Positions 1 to 6,194 of a DNA stretch of 15,716 nt are shown piece by piece (the first letter of the stretch is position 1; every line of letters starts with the position of its first letter). The translations under genes were made by a program, and so were the position numbers. Below the pieces are notes generated by a model. The model had not been told where the DNA came from. It saw nothing but the letters and a program-made list of their open reading frames with translations, and did not search any database. The DNA is from Actinomycetota bacterium (GTDB taxonomy: Bacteria; Actinomycetota; UBA4738): positions 1-15,716 of the forward strand of contig VAYC01000024.1 of NCBI GenBank assembly GCA_005885025.1, read 5' to 3'.

Positions 1-215
1 GTGAGGAGCTGCTCCTCGACCTGTGTTACGAGGAGGACGCCCGCGCCGAGGTCGACTTCAACGTCGTGATGACCGGCACCGGCCAGCTGGTCGAGGTGCA
101 AGGGACCGCCGAAGGAAAGGCTTTCTCCCGGCGGCAGCTCGATTCCATGATCGACTTGGCCGCCGACGGGATCGAGCAGATCACCGAGTTCCAGCGACAG
201 GTGCTGGCCAGCTGA
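1..215 (+). CDS. rph: Ribonuclease PH, C-terminal part (5' end outside window)
   Basis: Reading from base 3 gives about 70 residues ending at TGA 213-215. They include the EEDARAEVDFNVVMTGTG stretch, then a segment on 'EVQGTAEGKAFSR' and a final helix with 'DLAADGIEQI'. This is the typical C-terminal end of RNase PH, the phosphorolytic 3'-5' exoribonuclease that trims tRNA 3' ends and forms a hexameric ring. The acidic residues of the DxxxxxD region belong to the conserved active-site half of the family. The next gene is rdgB, one base downstream, and the rph-rdgB order is common in bacteria, which supports both calls. The start and the N-terminal half lie upstream of the window, so completeness cannot be judged. 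Confidence 0.93.
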   Translation, partial: EELLLDLCYEEDARAEVDFNVVMTGTGQLVEVQGTAEGKAFSRRQLDSMIDLAADGIEQITEFQRQVLAS

Positions 216-216
216 G

Positions 217-846
217 GTGGGATTCCCCTCCGAGCTGGCGCTGGCCACCAGGAACGAAGGGAAGATCCGTGAGATCCTCCAGATCTGTGCCGATTGGCCC
301 GTGCGTTGGGCCATGGCCCGGGAGATCGAGGGCGGACCCGAGCACCGCGCGGCGACGTGGCCGGAAGTCCAGGAGACTGGCCAGAGCTACCTGGAGAACG
401 CGCTCCTCAAGGCTCGGGCCGCGGCCCGTGGCGCCGGAGTGCCCGCGGTGGCCGACGACTCGGGGATCGAGGTGGACGCCCTTGGCGGTGAACCGGGTCC
501 TCGGTCGGCGCGGTTCGCGGGGCCACAGGCGACCGACGCGCAGAACCTTCGTTTGCTGATCGAACGCATCAGCGACGTCCCCGACAGCCTTCGGACGGCG
601 CGCTATCGATGCGTGGCAGCGTGCGCGTGGCCCGGCGGGCGCGAGGTGTGGGCCGAAGGCCTGTGCGAGGGGCGACTGATCCTCGAGCCGCGCGGCTCCG
701 GAGGCTTCGGCTACGACCCCATCTTCGTTCCACAGCGCGAGCCGCATCGAACCATGGCCGAGCTCCCCCCCGAGGAGAAGAACGCCATCAGCCACCGAGG
801 CGGCGCCCTGCGTTCCCTCGGTGAGCGGCTCCGAGCCGATCCCTAG
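217..846 (+). CDS. rdgB: RdgB/HAM1 family XTP/dITP pyrophosphatase
   Basis: This 209-residue protein has the usual family length. It hydrolyses non-canonical purine nucleoside triphosphates (dITP, XTP, ITP) to the monophosphate and pyrophosphate, keeping them out of DNA and RNA; it acts as a soluble, Mg-dependent homodimer. Visible motifs in order are the N-terminal ATRNEGK triphosphate loop (residues 10-16), YLENA (58-62), ADDSGIEVDAL with the acidic metal site (79-89), SGGFGYDPIF (161-170), MAEL (180-183) and SHRGGAL near the end (192-198). The GTG at 217 is chosen because the family motif begins only nine residues later and the rph stop lies at 213-215. No strong ribosome site is visible, which suggests translational coupling to rph. 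The gene ends 7 bases before the convergent VOC gene. Confidence 0.95.
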   Translation: MGFPSELALATRNEGKIREILQICADWPVRWAMAREIEGGPEHRAATWPEVQETGQSYLENALLKARAAARGAGVPAVADDSGIEVDALGGEPGPRSARFAGPQATDAQNLRLLIERISDVPDSLRTARYRCVAACAWPGGREVWAEGLCEGRLILEPRGSGGFGYDPIFVPQREPHRTMAELPPEEKNAISHRGGALRSLGERLRADP

Positions 847-853
847 CCGGTCT

Positions 854-1492
854 TCAGCGGAGGACGATCTCGTTGCCGGAGGCCGTGGCGATCCCGGCGC
901 CGACCAGTGCCGGGGACCCCGGTAGAACGCGAACCGGCAGTTCCTCGTCACCCGGACCGAGCCATCGCCGGATCGCGGCCTCGTCCCCGTTGACCTCCAC
1001 CCAGGCCAATCCCTTGGGCGCGGCCGGGTGGTACACGCCGGTCCTCCCCGGATGCATTGCCGGGGGGACGAGCCAGGAGATGAAGAAGGGCCGGGAGGGA
1101 TCGGCCATCGCTTCCGCCAGCCCCGCCGATCGCCATCGAAGAGTCGTGCCGTCGGGCCGAACGCGAGAACCCTCCGAGGCGGTCAGGCCCAAGCGGTCGA
1201 CGGTTTCGTCGAAAGGGTCCACCGCCACGCACCATCCGATGAGTCGATCGCCCTCCTCCATCGTGGAGAGCAGGTGCCGCCCCAGCACGCTCTGCGTCGC
1301 CTGCTTCTCATCGACCACTCCCAGCAGCTCGACGTAATTCGACCCGAGCGGCACGATCAGGTTCCCGGTTCCCCATCCCACATGGTGCCCGCCGAACACC
1401 GAGGCCAGCCCGAAGTCCTCCAGCAGCCGGCGAGCGGCTCCGTCGAGATCGCGAACCCCGAGCACGACGTGATCGATACGAGCAGCAGACAC
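854..1492 (-). CDS. VOC-superfamily glyoxalase-like protein
   Basis: This 212-residue protein opens with ARIDHVVLGVRDLDGAARRL, the standard first strand and helix of a glyoxalase / bleomycin-resistance / dioxygenase (VOC) fold, followed by GTGNLIVPLG and NYVELLGV (residues 41-59). H8 and E55 sit where VOC metal ligands usually lie. The length and layout resemble the 'glyoxalase-like domain' proteins with two unequal halves; residues 138-212 hold the second half (FISWLVPP, GLAWVEV, GNEIVL). The substrate cannot be told from the sequence. The start is GTG at 1492, just before the fold begins, with only a weak upstream purine run. It lies 41 bases downstream of the CBS-domain gene on the same strand and may be co-transcribed with it. 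It converges on rdgB. Confidence 0.82.
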   Translation of the reverse strand: MSAARIDHVVLGVRDLDGAARRLLEDFGLASVFGGHHVGWGTGNLIVPLGSNYVELLGVVDEKQATQSVLGRHLLSTMEEGDRLIGWCVAVDPFDETVDRLGLTASEGSRVRPDGTTLRWRSAGLAEAMADPSRPFFISWLVPPAMHPGRTGVYHPAAPKGLAWVEVNGDEAAIRRWLGPGDEELPVRVLPGSPALVGAGIATASGNEIVLR

Positions 1493-1533
1493 GCGGCCTG
1501 ATTATGCGCCACGGTGGGGCGGCCCAGGCTCGC

Positions 1534-2028
1534 TCAGCGCGAACGGCGCTTGTCCCGGACCCGGTCGGGCGTCCCCCGGTCGGGGTTCTCGTTCTGGGTG
1601 ACGGTGCTCTCCGACTCGGACACGGCGCGCAGCGCCTCGCCCACCTCCCTCATGCTCGCGTCGGCCCAGGCCACGTCGCCGAGAGAGAGGATGCCGACCA
1701 GCTCGTTTGCCTTGATCACGGGGAGGCGCCGGAGCTGATGCTTCACCATCAGCTCCCGAGCCTCGGACAATCGCATGTCGGGAGTGACCGTCACCGGGGA
1801 CTTCGTGGCGATGTCACCGACCCTCACCGACCGAGGGTCCTGCCGCTCGGCCAGCACCCGGACGACGAGGTCGCGGTCGGTGACCATCCCGACCAGCTCA
1901 CCGTCCCGAACCACGGGGAGGGCGCCGACATCCTCCGACTTCATGAGGCCCGCCGCGTCCGCGGCGTTCATGTCCGGCCGGACCGTCTGCGGCGCTTCGG
2001 TCATGGCGTGCCGAACCAGGATCGACAT
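1534..2028 (-). CDS. Two-CBS-domain protein
   Basis: The protein has 164 residues. The first CBS repeat covers roughly residues 5-62 (VRHAMTEAPQTV, VGALPVVRDGELVGMVTDRD) and the second 69-122 (VGDIATKSPVTVTP, LRRLPVIKANELVGILSLGD). The pair should form one Bateman module, which in this family binds adenosine nucleotides or similar ligands and often senses energy state. No catalytic or membrane domain is attached. The tail after residue 135 is polar and basic (ending DKRRSR) and probably disordered. ATG 2028 is chosen because GAGGAG lies eight bases upstream and the CBS fold starts at once; the open frame continues upstream but without protein-like sequence. Stand-alone CBS pairs are often stress or redox regulators in Actinobacteria, which fits the neighbouring stress-type regulators, but the target is unknown. 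Confidence 0.9.
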   Translation of the reverse strand: MSILVRHAMTEAPQTVRPDMNAADAAGLMKSEDVGALPVVRDGELVGMVTDRDLVVRVLAERQDPRSVRVGDIATKSPVTVTPDMRLSEARELMVKHQLRRLPVIKANELVGILSLGDVAWADASMREVGEALRAVSESESTVTQNENPDRGTPDRVRDKRRSR

Positions 2029-2058
2029 AAGGGGAACTCCTCGGATGGGCTCTTGTCC

Positions 2059-2068
2059 GGTAATTACC
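2059..2068. promoter_or_regulatory. AT-rich palindrome between divergent genes, possible operator
   Basis: GGTAATTACC is a perfect 10-base palindrome in very GC-rich surroundings. It sits 31 bases before the CBS gene start and about 90 bases before the divergent nucleotidyltransferase gene. Its position and base composition suit a regulator site or the melting region of the minus-strand promoter. No matching second site was seen, so the role is a guess. Confidence 0.3.
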
Positions 2069-2117
2069 CGCCCGCCGGGGCCGGTACGCCGCCCGAACGC
2101 GTGATCGACCCGCTCCG

Positions 2118-2142
2118 GTTCGCCGGGAAGGGCCGGGGGTAT
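2118..2142 (+). promoter_or_regulatory. Candidate SigB/SigF-type promoter
   Basis: GTTCGC (2118-2123) is followed after 13 bases by GGGTAT (2137-2142). The known SigB/SigF-type pattern is GTTT near -35 and GGGTAT at -10 with similar spacing. Transcription would start near 2149, just before ATG 2161 of the nucleotidyltransferase gene, and would exclude the ATG at 2143. The -35 has one change from GTTT. Confidence 0.45.
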
Positions 2143-2160
2143 ATGGGTTGCGTGCCGGAC

Positions 2161-2817
2161 ATGTCGTTCGAGGGCTGGGCCGTCGACGAGCCCACGTTCT
2201 TGCGCGTCGCGGGCGAAGCGATCGCCGCGATGGAGGAGCACCAGGTCCCCTACGCCTTCATCGGAGGGATCGCCTCGGCCCTGCACGGCCGGCCCCGATG
2301 GACCCATGACGTCGACCTGTTCGTCCGTCCCGAGGACGCAGGGCGGGCGCTCGAGGCGTTGGGGCAGGCTGGGTTCGCCACCCAGAGGACCGATGACTTC
2401 TGGCTGTTCAAGGGCATCAAGGAAGGAGTGCTCGTCGACGTGATCTTCCGCTCCACGGGGGACCTCTACCTCGACGAGGAGATGCTGGCCCGCGCGTCGG
2501 TCGAGGACTTCAAGGGGCTGCGGTTCCGGGTAGTCGCGCCCGAAGACCTCGTGGTGATCAAGGCAGTGGTGCACGACGAGAAGACCCCCCGCCACTGGTT
2601 CGACGCGCTCGGCATCATCGCCAGGGCGGAGATCGACTGGCCCTACCTCGTGTGGCGCGCGCGGCTGGCACGGCACCGCGTGGCCAGTCTCCTGCTGTAC
2701 GCGTTATCGAACGACCTCCCGGTGCCGCCCTCGGCCGTCCGGGCGCTCCTGGAGACGGTGCTCGAGGCGTCCCCCTCCGACCCGCCCCGTCTGCTCCATC
2801 GAAAGGAGTCGGCGTGA
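2161..2817 (+). CDS. Nucleotidyltransferase-fold protein
   Basis: This 218-residue protein carries a minimal nucleotidyltransferase core: YAFIGGIASALHG (residues 31-43, with the GG of the family), then HDVDLFV (49-55) holding the D-x-D metal pair (D50, D52), and LVDVIF (91-96) giving the likely third acidic residue D93. The later part, with PEDLVVIKAVVHDEKTPRHWFDAL, resembles the substrate side of stand-alone nucleotidyltransferase families related to AbiEii/MNT and aminoglycoside adenylyltransferases. The acceptor could be a protein, RNA or small molecule; the sequence does not say. ATG 2161 is preferred because a promoter-like -10 ends at 2142; ATG 2143 (six more residues) is the alternative. 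Neither has a clear ribosome site, so a short or missing leader is possible. It is first in an overlapping run with BON and phosphoesterase genes. Confidence 0.8.
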   Translation: MSFEGWAVDEPTFLRVAGEAIAAMEEHQVPYAFIGGIASALHGRPRWTHDVDLFVRPEDAGRALEALGQAGFATQRTDDFWLFKGIKEGVLVDVIFRSTGDLYLDEEMLARASVEDFKGLRFRVVAPEDLVVIKAVVHDEKTPRHWFDALGIIARAEIDWPYLVWRARLARHRVASLLLYALSNDLPVPPSAVRALLETVLEASPSDPPRLLHRKESA

Positions 2818-3077
2818 CGGCCCCTTCGTCCAGGCCCGACCACTATCTGATGCAGCACGTGCGCGAGGCATTGGCCAATGACCCGCGGGTCAGCGAGCTG
2901 CACGTCGAAGTGACGATCACGACCGATCGGGTGTTCCTCACTGGCGCCGTCCCCTCGGAGGAACGCCGGGAAGTCATCGCCGCCGTGGTCCGGGAGCTCC
3001 TTCCCGAGCACCAGGTGAGCAACCACGTGACGGTCGAATCCATCTCTGGGGCACCCGAGGTCGAGAGGCTGGGATGA
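2814..3077 (+). CDS. Small BON-domain protein
   Basis: This 87-residue protein is almost entirely one BON domain (about residues 10-75): a helix (YLMQHVREALANDPRV), strands (LHVEVTITTDRVFLTGAVPS) with the conserved glycine at 44, a second helix (EERREVIAAVVREL) and a final strand (NHVTVES). BON domains bind phospholipid surfaces or other ligands and usually occur in secreted or envelope proteins. Here there is no signal peptide or membrane segment, so the protein appears cytoplasmic. GTG 2814 overlaps the stop of the nucleotidyltransferase gene (GTGA), with GAAAGGAG upstream as ribosome site. Its own stop overlaps the next start (ATGA at 3074). This coupling suggests fixed ratios of the three products and a shared function. 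Confidence 0.85.
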   Translation: MTAPSSRPDHYLMQHVREALANDPRVSELHVEVTITTDRVFLTGAVPSEERREVIAAVVRELLPEHQVSNHVTVESISGAPEVERLG

Positions 3078-3802
3078 TCCGCATCGCCGCGGTGGGCGAC
3101 CTTCACTTCGGGGCCGACCTGCGCGGAACGCTCCGGCCCCATCTCGAGTCGCTCCCCGAGCAGGCGGACGTCCTGCTCCTGGCCGGTGACCTGACCCGTG
3201 TCGGAGACCCGGAGGAGGCGGCCGTCCTGGCCGAAGAGCTCCAGGACCCGCCGACGCCGGTCGTGGCCGTCCTGGGCAACCACGACTACCAGTCCGATCG
3301 TGAGGACGAGGTCCGCAAGATCCTGGAGGAGGTGGGCATTCGAGTGCTCGAGGGCGAGGCCGTGGTACTCGAGGTGGATGGAGGGCGCCTCGGCGTGGCG
3401 GGATCCAAGGGGTTCGGAGGCGGCTTCGTCGGGGCGTGCGGGAGCGACTTCGGGGAGCCCGAGATGAAGGCGTTCGTCCGGCACACGAAGGACGTTGCCG
3501 CCGGTCTCGAGGAGGCTCTCGCCGGGCTCGATACCGACGTCCGGGTGGCGCTCATGCATTACGCCCCGGTCGATCAGACACTCCAGGGCGAACGGTTGGA
3601 GATCTATCCGTTCCTGGGGAGCTACTTGCTGGGCGAGGCCGTGGATCGGGCGGGGGCAGCGCTCGCCCTGCACGGGCATGCGCACCGGGGGATCGAGAAG
3701 GGCGTCACCCCAGGAGGCATCCCCGTCCGAAACGTCGCGCTCCCGGTGATCCGGCGGCCCTACAACGTGTACTGCCTCGAGGATGGCCGCGCTGTCGGTT
3801 GA
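3074..3802 (+). CDS. Metallophosphoesterase (calcineurin-like)
   Basis: The 242 residues show the whole calcineurin-like metal site: GDLH (D9, H11), LAGDLTR (D39), GNHD (N69-H70), LMHYAP (H162) and ALHGHAH (H202, H204). These bind two metal ions and hydrolyse phosphomonoesters or phosphodiesters. There is no signal peptide or membrane segment, so it is likely cytoplasmic. The compact size and the glycine-rich GSKGFGGGFVG loop (110-120) resemble uncharacterised soluble phosphoesterases with nucleotide or diester substrates; the real substrate is unknown. The start overlaps the BON gene stop (ATGA), and the last 20 bases overlap the topoisomerase start. Being coupled to a nucleotidyltransferase, it might remove a modification that enzyme adds, but this is inference. 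Confidence 0.9.
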   Translation: MIRIAAVGDLHFGADLRGTLRPHLESLPEQADVLLLAGDLTRVGDPEEAAVLAEELQDPPTPVVAVLGNHDYQSDREDEVRKILEEVGIRVLEGEAVVLEVDGGRLGVAGSKGFGGGFVGACGSDFGEPEMKAFVRHTKDVAAGLEEALAGLDTDVRVALMHYAPVDQTLQGERLEIYPFLGSYLLGEAVDRAGAALALHGHAHRGIEKGVTPGGIPVRNVALPVIRRPYNVYCLEDGRAVG

Positions 3803-4529
3803 CGCCCCCGAGCCTCAGGAAGCGGCGCGGGTCGCCGGCCTGCGCTACGTGAGCGACGCCTTGCCGGGCATCCGACGGAAGCAGGCCGGGCGAGGGTTCA
3901 CCTACGTCGGGCCCGACGGGGATCGGATCAGCGACCGAGCCGGCCTCGCCAGGATCAAGTCCCTGGCTGTTCCTCCTGCTTGGACCGACGTGTGGATCTG
4001 CCACGATCCTCGTGGCCACATCCAGGCCACGGGCCGCGACGCCCGGGGACGCAAGCAGTATCGCTACCACGCCGTGTGGCGACAGGTCCGCGACGAGACC
4101 AAGTACGACCGGATGATCTCCTTCGGCGAAGCCCTCCCGTCGATCCGGGAGCGAGTGGCCGCCGACCTCTCGCTGCAGGGGCTCCCTCGGGAGAAGGTGC
4201 TGGCTGCAGTGGCGCGCCTCCTCGATGGGACCCTGGTTCGCATCGGAAACCCCGAATACGCGCGAGAGAACGGATCCTACGGCTTGACCACCATGCGGGA
4301 CGACCACGTGAACGTGTTCGGGTCGAGGTTGCGGTTCCGCTTTCGGGGCAAGGGCGGGAAGCCCGTGGTGGTCGACATCAGCGACCGGCGCCTGTCTCGG
4401 GTGATCAAGCGTTGCCAGGATCTTCCCGGGGAGGAGTTGTTCCAGTTCGTGGACGACGACGGCGCGCTGGGATCGATCGACTCGGGTGACGTGAACGACT
4501 ACCTCCGCGCCGCGCCGAGGCCCCCCTGA
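3783..4529 (+). CDS. DNA topoisomerase IB, truncated N-terminal part
   Basis: This 248-residue product matches the poxvirus/bacterial-type topoisomerase IB up to its last few residues. Visible are GLRYVSDALPGIRRK (19-33), IPPAW-like AVPPAWTDVWIC (62-73), ATGRDARGRKQYRYH (82-96), GSYGLTTMRDDHV (165-177, with the first expected catalytic arginine R172), the FRFRGKGGK hairpin (186-193, expected catalytic lysine) and VNDYLR (237-242). Full-length relatives have roughly 330-370 residues. Here the frame leaves the family right after VNDYLR, reads six unrelated residues and stops at 4527-4529. The following DFTAKDFRTW-like segment, with the second catalytic arginine, is absent, and the tyrosine segment lies downstream in another frame. 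As written, the product could not relax DNA. The ATG overlaps the phosphoesterase gene by 20 bases. Confidence 0.85.
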   Translation: MAALSVDAPEPQEAARVAGLRYVSDALPGIRRKQAGRGFTYVGPDGDRISDRAGLARIKSLAVPPAWTDVWICHDPRGHIQATGRDARGRKQYRYHAVWRQVRDETKYDRMISFGEALPSIRERVAADLSLQGLPREKVLAAVARLLDGTLVRIGNPEYARENGSYGLTTMRDDHVNVFGSRLRFRFRGKGGKPVVVDISDRRLSRVIKRCQDLPGEELFQFVDDDGALGSIDSGDVNDYLRAAPRPP

Positions 4530-4536
4530 CGAGTGG

Positions 4537-4605
4537 GACCGAGGGACTGCCAGAGGAGGAGGCCGTCCTGCTCTTCCTGGTTCGCCGGCCCCAGTCCCAG
4601 GTGGC
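4537..4605 (+). repeat. Direct repeat, copy A (topoisomerase 3' end)
   Basis: The 69 bases match 4752-4820 with five differences and no gaps. All four differences inside the shared reading frame change the amino acid (P/R, L/M, V/I, R/G). The unit encodes the topoisomerase IB C-terminal tail. Confidence 0.9.
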
Positions 4606-4751
4606 GAGGCCGTGAAGGCCGTGGCCCGCAAGCTCGGCAACACCCCTACGGTGTGCCGCCGCTGCTACATCCATCCCGCAGTGATCGAGGCGTATACGGG
4701 CCGAACGCTGGAGGGAACGTGGCGCCGGGCCGGGGTCCCCCGGCAGAAGGC

Positions 4752-4820
4752 GACCGACGGACTGCGAGAGGAGGAGGCCGTCCTGCTCTTCATGATTCGC
4801 GGGCCCCAGTCCCAGGTGGC
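4752..4820 (+). repeat. Direct repeat, copy B (topoisomerase 3' end)
   Basis: This is the partner of copy A, starting 215 bases downstream of it. It is in frame with the segment holding the catalytic tyrosine, so it is the natural 3' end of that piece. Confidence 0.9.
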
Positions 4821-4835
4821 TTGAATTGGACCTGG

Positions 4836-4860
4836 GTTGACGCTTGACCCGGCGGGGTAC
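4836..4860 (+). promoter_or_regulatory. Candidate SigB/SigF-type promoter
   Basis: GTTGAC (4836-4841) is followed after 13 bases by GGGTAC (4855-4860). Spacing is the same as at 2118 and 15141. One problem: transcription would start near 4867, which would leave the AAGGAG ribosome site (4861-4866) outside the message and give an almost leaderless transcript for the ATG at 4873. Either the leaderless form is used or the match is accidental. Confidence 0.3.
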
Positions 4861-4872
4861 AAGGAGACCGCG

Positions 4873-5658
4873 ATGCCTATGGAGGTGTCCCCGGCCGGAG
4901 CCCCCCGGACCATTCGTCTGGCGGGCGAGCTCGATCTGCTCAACGCCGAGGAGGTCGAGGCGAAGCTGGCGCCCGACTCCAAGGGCCAAGGGGACCTCGT
5001 CCTGGACCTGAGCGACCTCGCCTTCATCGACTCGAGCGGGATCCGCGTGCTGATCCGAACCGCGGAGCGGCTGGAAGGAAGGGGCCGGCTGATCCTGCGT
5101 TCACCGAATCGGCAGGTGCAGGTCGTCCTGTCCCTGGTGGGAGTGGCCCATGACGGATCCGGGATCGTGGTGGAGGGTGCCCAGGAGCCCGAGTGGGGAA
5201 CGGCGGTGGACCGGACGTTCCCCGCCGAACGTGCGGCAGTTGCTCAGATCCGGGCGTTCGTTCGCCGGCGGGCCCTGGAAGACTCCTTCGGGGATTGGGC
5301 GGACTCCATCGTGCTGGCAGTCTCGGAGGCTTCCGCCAATGCGGTGGTGCACAGCGGCTCGCCCCAGGTGCAGATCACCTGGCGGCCCTACGCCGATCAT
5401 GCGGAAGTCGAGGTGCGCGACGAGGGCGTGTTCAGGCGAGACATCCGCTCCCCATGGGAAGGCGGTGGGAACCGGGGACTGCTGCTGATGATGTCGCTCA
5501 TGGACCAGATCAGCATCACGTGTGGAACCGATACTCGGCCCGGCACGGTCGTACGGATGGTCAAGAATCGAAATGGGAGGCGGCGGATGTCCGGAGGCGG
5601 TTCTTCGGGTTCGGGCACCCGACGGTTCCTCTCATCACAGCAACGGGTAGCCCTGTGA
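4873..5658 (+). CDS. STAS domain fused to RsbW-like ATPase (antagonist-kinase fusion)
   Basis: The 261-residue protein has two parts. Residues 12-103 form a STAS domain of anti-sigma factor antagonist type, with LVLDLSDLAFIDSSGIRVL carrying the D-S-S-G phospho-acceptor motif at 53-56. Residues 115-232 form a GHKL ATPase of the RsbW/SpoIIAB type: N-box LAVSEASANAVVHS (E152, N156, H160), VRDEG (D183, G185) and the lid GGGNRGLLLMM (197-207). In classical systems these are two proteins: the kinase holds a sigma factor and releases it on binding unphosphorylated antagonist. Fusion suggests a self-inhibiting or self-phosphorylating switch. A Gly/Ser/Arg tail (233-261) follows. ATG 4873 is chosen for AAGGAG six bases upstream; an upstream TTG at 4837 is less likely. 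It faces the stand-alone STAS gene. Confidence 0.88.
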   Translation: MPMEVSPAGAPRTIRLAGELDLLNAEEVEAKLAPDSKGQGDLVLDLSDLAFIDSSGIRVLIRTAERLEGRGRLILRSPNRQVQVVLSLVGVAHDGSGIVVEGAQEPEWGTAVDRTFPAERAAVAQIRAFVRRRALEDSFGDWADSIVLAVSEASANAVVHSGSPQVQITWRPYADHAEVEVRDEGVFRRDIRSPWEGGGNRGLLLMMSLMDQISITCGTDTRPGTVVRMVKNRNGRRRMSGGGSSGSGTRRFLSSQQRVAL

Positions 5659-5712
5659 TCTCATGACGCCGAAGCCGGCGGATCAGAGATCGCAGAGGAC
5701 CCAAGACTGGAA

Positions 5713-5730
5713 GCTTCGGTCGCCTGAAGC
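5713..5730. terminator. Possible hairpin between convergent genes
   Basis: GCTTCGG, loop TCGC, CTGAAGC can fold into a 7-base-pair stem with one G-U pair. It lies in the 75-base gap between the convergent STAS-ATPase and STAS genes, where a two-way terminator would be expected. There is no T-run on either side, so the call is weak. Confidence 0.3.
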
Positions 5731-5733
5731 GAG

Positions 5734-6060
5734 CTAGGGCTCTTCCTCCACGATCTGCAGTCCCGGCATCAGGTCGGCCTTGATCAGCTTGAGGACGTTC
5801 AGCACGAGCGTCCCGGGATGGTACAGGACGATGCGTCCCCGGCCCTCGATCCGCTTGACTGCCTTGAGCAACACCTGGATGCCGGTGCTGTCTATGAACG
5901 ACACCTCGGACAGGTCCAGGGTGACGTCGCCCCCGCCCTGGACCGCTGCGAGCAGGAGCTCGCCCAGCTGGGAGGCGTTCGACAGGTCGACCTCGCCCAC
6001 GAGCCGGAATCCAGGAGGTGAGGAGGTCGGTTCGGCTCGGAAGTCGAGCTGGCGGCTCAC
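5734..6060 (-). CDS. STAS-domain anti-sigma factor antagonist (RsbV-like)
   Basis: This 108-residue protein is a single STAS domain, the usual size of RsbV/SpoIIAA proteins. It shows FRLVGEVDLSNASQL (18-32), then VTLDLSEVSFIDSTGIQVLL (46-65) with the D-S-T-G phospho-acceptor motif at 57-60, and a last strand near LQIVEEEP. In the known cycle, an RsbW-type kinase phosphorylates this Ser/Thr and a SpoIIE/RsbU phosphatase removes it; both are encoded next door. GTG 6060 is chosen because the fold starts about 17 residues later; GTG 6090 is an alternative, and longer frames lack protein character. No ribosome site is visible, but a promoter-like sequence sits so close that the message could be nearly leaderless. 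The STAS part resembles the fused one at 4873 (LSxxxFIDSxGIxVL, RIEGRGRI/RLEGRGRL), so they are probably paralogues. Confidence 0.88.
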   Translation of the reverse strand: MSRQLDFRAEPTSSPPGFRLVGEVDLSNASQLGELLLAAVQGGGDVTLDLSEVSFIDSTGIQVLLKAVKRIEGRGRIVLYHPGTLVLNVLKLIKADLMPGLQIVEEEP

Positions 6061-6071
6061 GCTCGGGCCGG

Positions 6072-6101
6072 ACGATAAGCCCCAGGGCACCTCAGGTGCA
6101 A
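6072..6101 (-). promoter_or_regulatory. Candidate promoter with overlapping palindrome
   Basis: On the minus strand TTGCAC (6101-6096) precedes TATCGT (6077-6072) by 18 bases. The -35 and spacer overlap a near-perfect inverted repeat, GCACCT-C-AGGTGC (6087-6099). Transcription would begin a few bases before GTG 6060 of the STAS gene. A regulator binding the palindrome would block the promoter. The -10 sequence is the same as in the stronger candidate at 10829. Confidence 0.35.
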
Positions 6102-6194
6102 GGGGCCCCCCTCTGGAGGTGACATTTCGACCCTGACCTGGGGCATTTCCGCATGAGGTGAGCCTGGCAGCGGGGTTGTGGGTATATCTGGGAG

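Larger units (their letters stand above)
4508..4824 (+). pseudogene. Topoisomerase IB C-terminal remnants, one end duplicated
   Basis: Two C-terminal pieces lie after the truncated gene, in different frames. Piece A, in the frame of base 4508, ends GLPEEEAVLLFLVRRPQSQV then ARP at a TGA (4613-4615). Piece B, open to TGA 4822-4824, reads from about 4606 EAVKAVARKLGNTP, then CRRCYIHPAVIEAY (the active-site tyrosine segment, NTPxxCRxxYIHP), and ends GLREEEAVLLFMIRGPQSQV. Piece A therefore repeats the last part of piece B. A normal gene has one copy of each, and about 50-60 residues between VNDYLR and KAVAxxLGNTP. The arrangement looks like two tandem topoisomerase genes collapsed by deletion, or a local duplication with deletion. 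Piece B could start at GTG 4612 as a 70-residue protein, but there is no clear reason to think it is made. Confidence 0.75.

Noticed and set aside
1504..2160. Long plus-strand open frame running into the nucleotidyltransferase gene
   Set aside because: This stretch is antisense to the CBS gene and has an unnatural His/Pro/Arg/Gly-rich composition. The real protein begins near 2143-2161.
2029..2676. Upstream extension of the CBS-domain frame on the minus strand
   Set aside because: It is antisense to the nucleotidyltransferase gene and shows no domain; ATG 2028 has a clear GAGGAG ribosome site.
6180..6185. GGGTAT before the RsbW-like gene as a further stress-type promoter
   Set aside because: No GTT-like -35 lies at the right distance (AGCCTG instead). 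GGGTAT also occurs inside genes at 8256 and 13780, so the -10 alone is not evidence.
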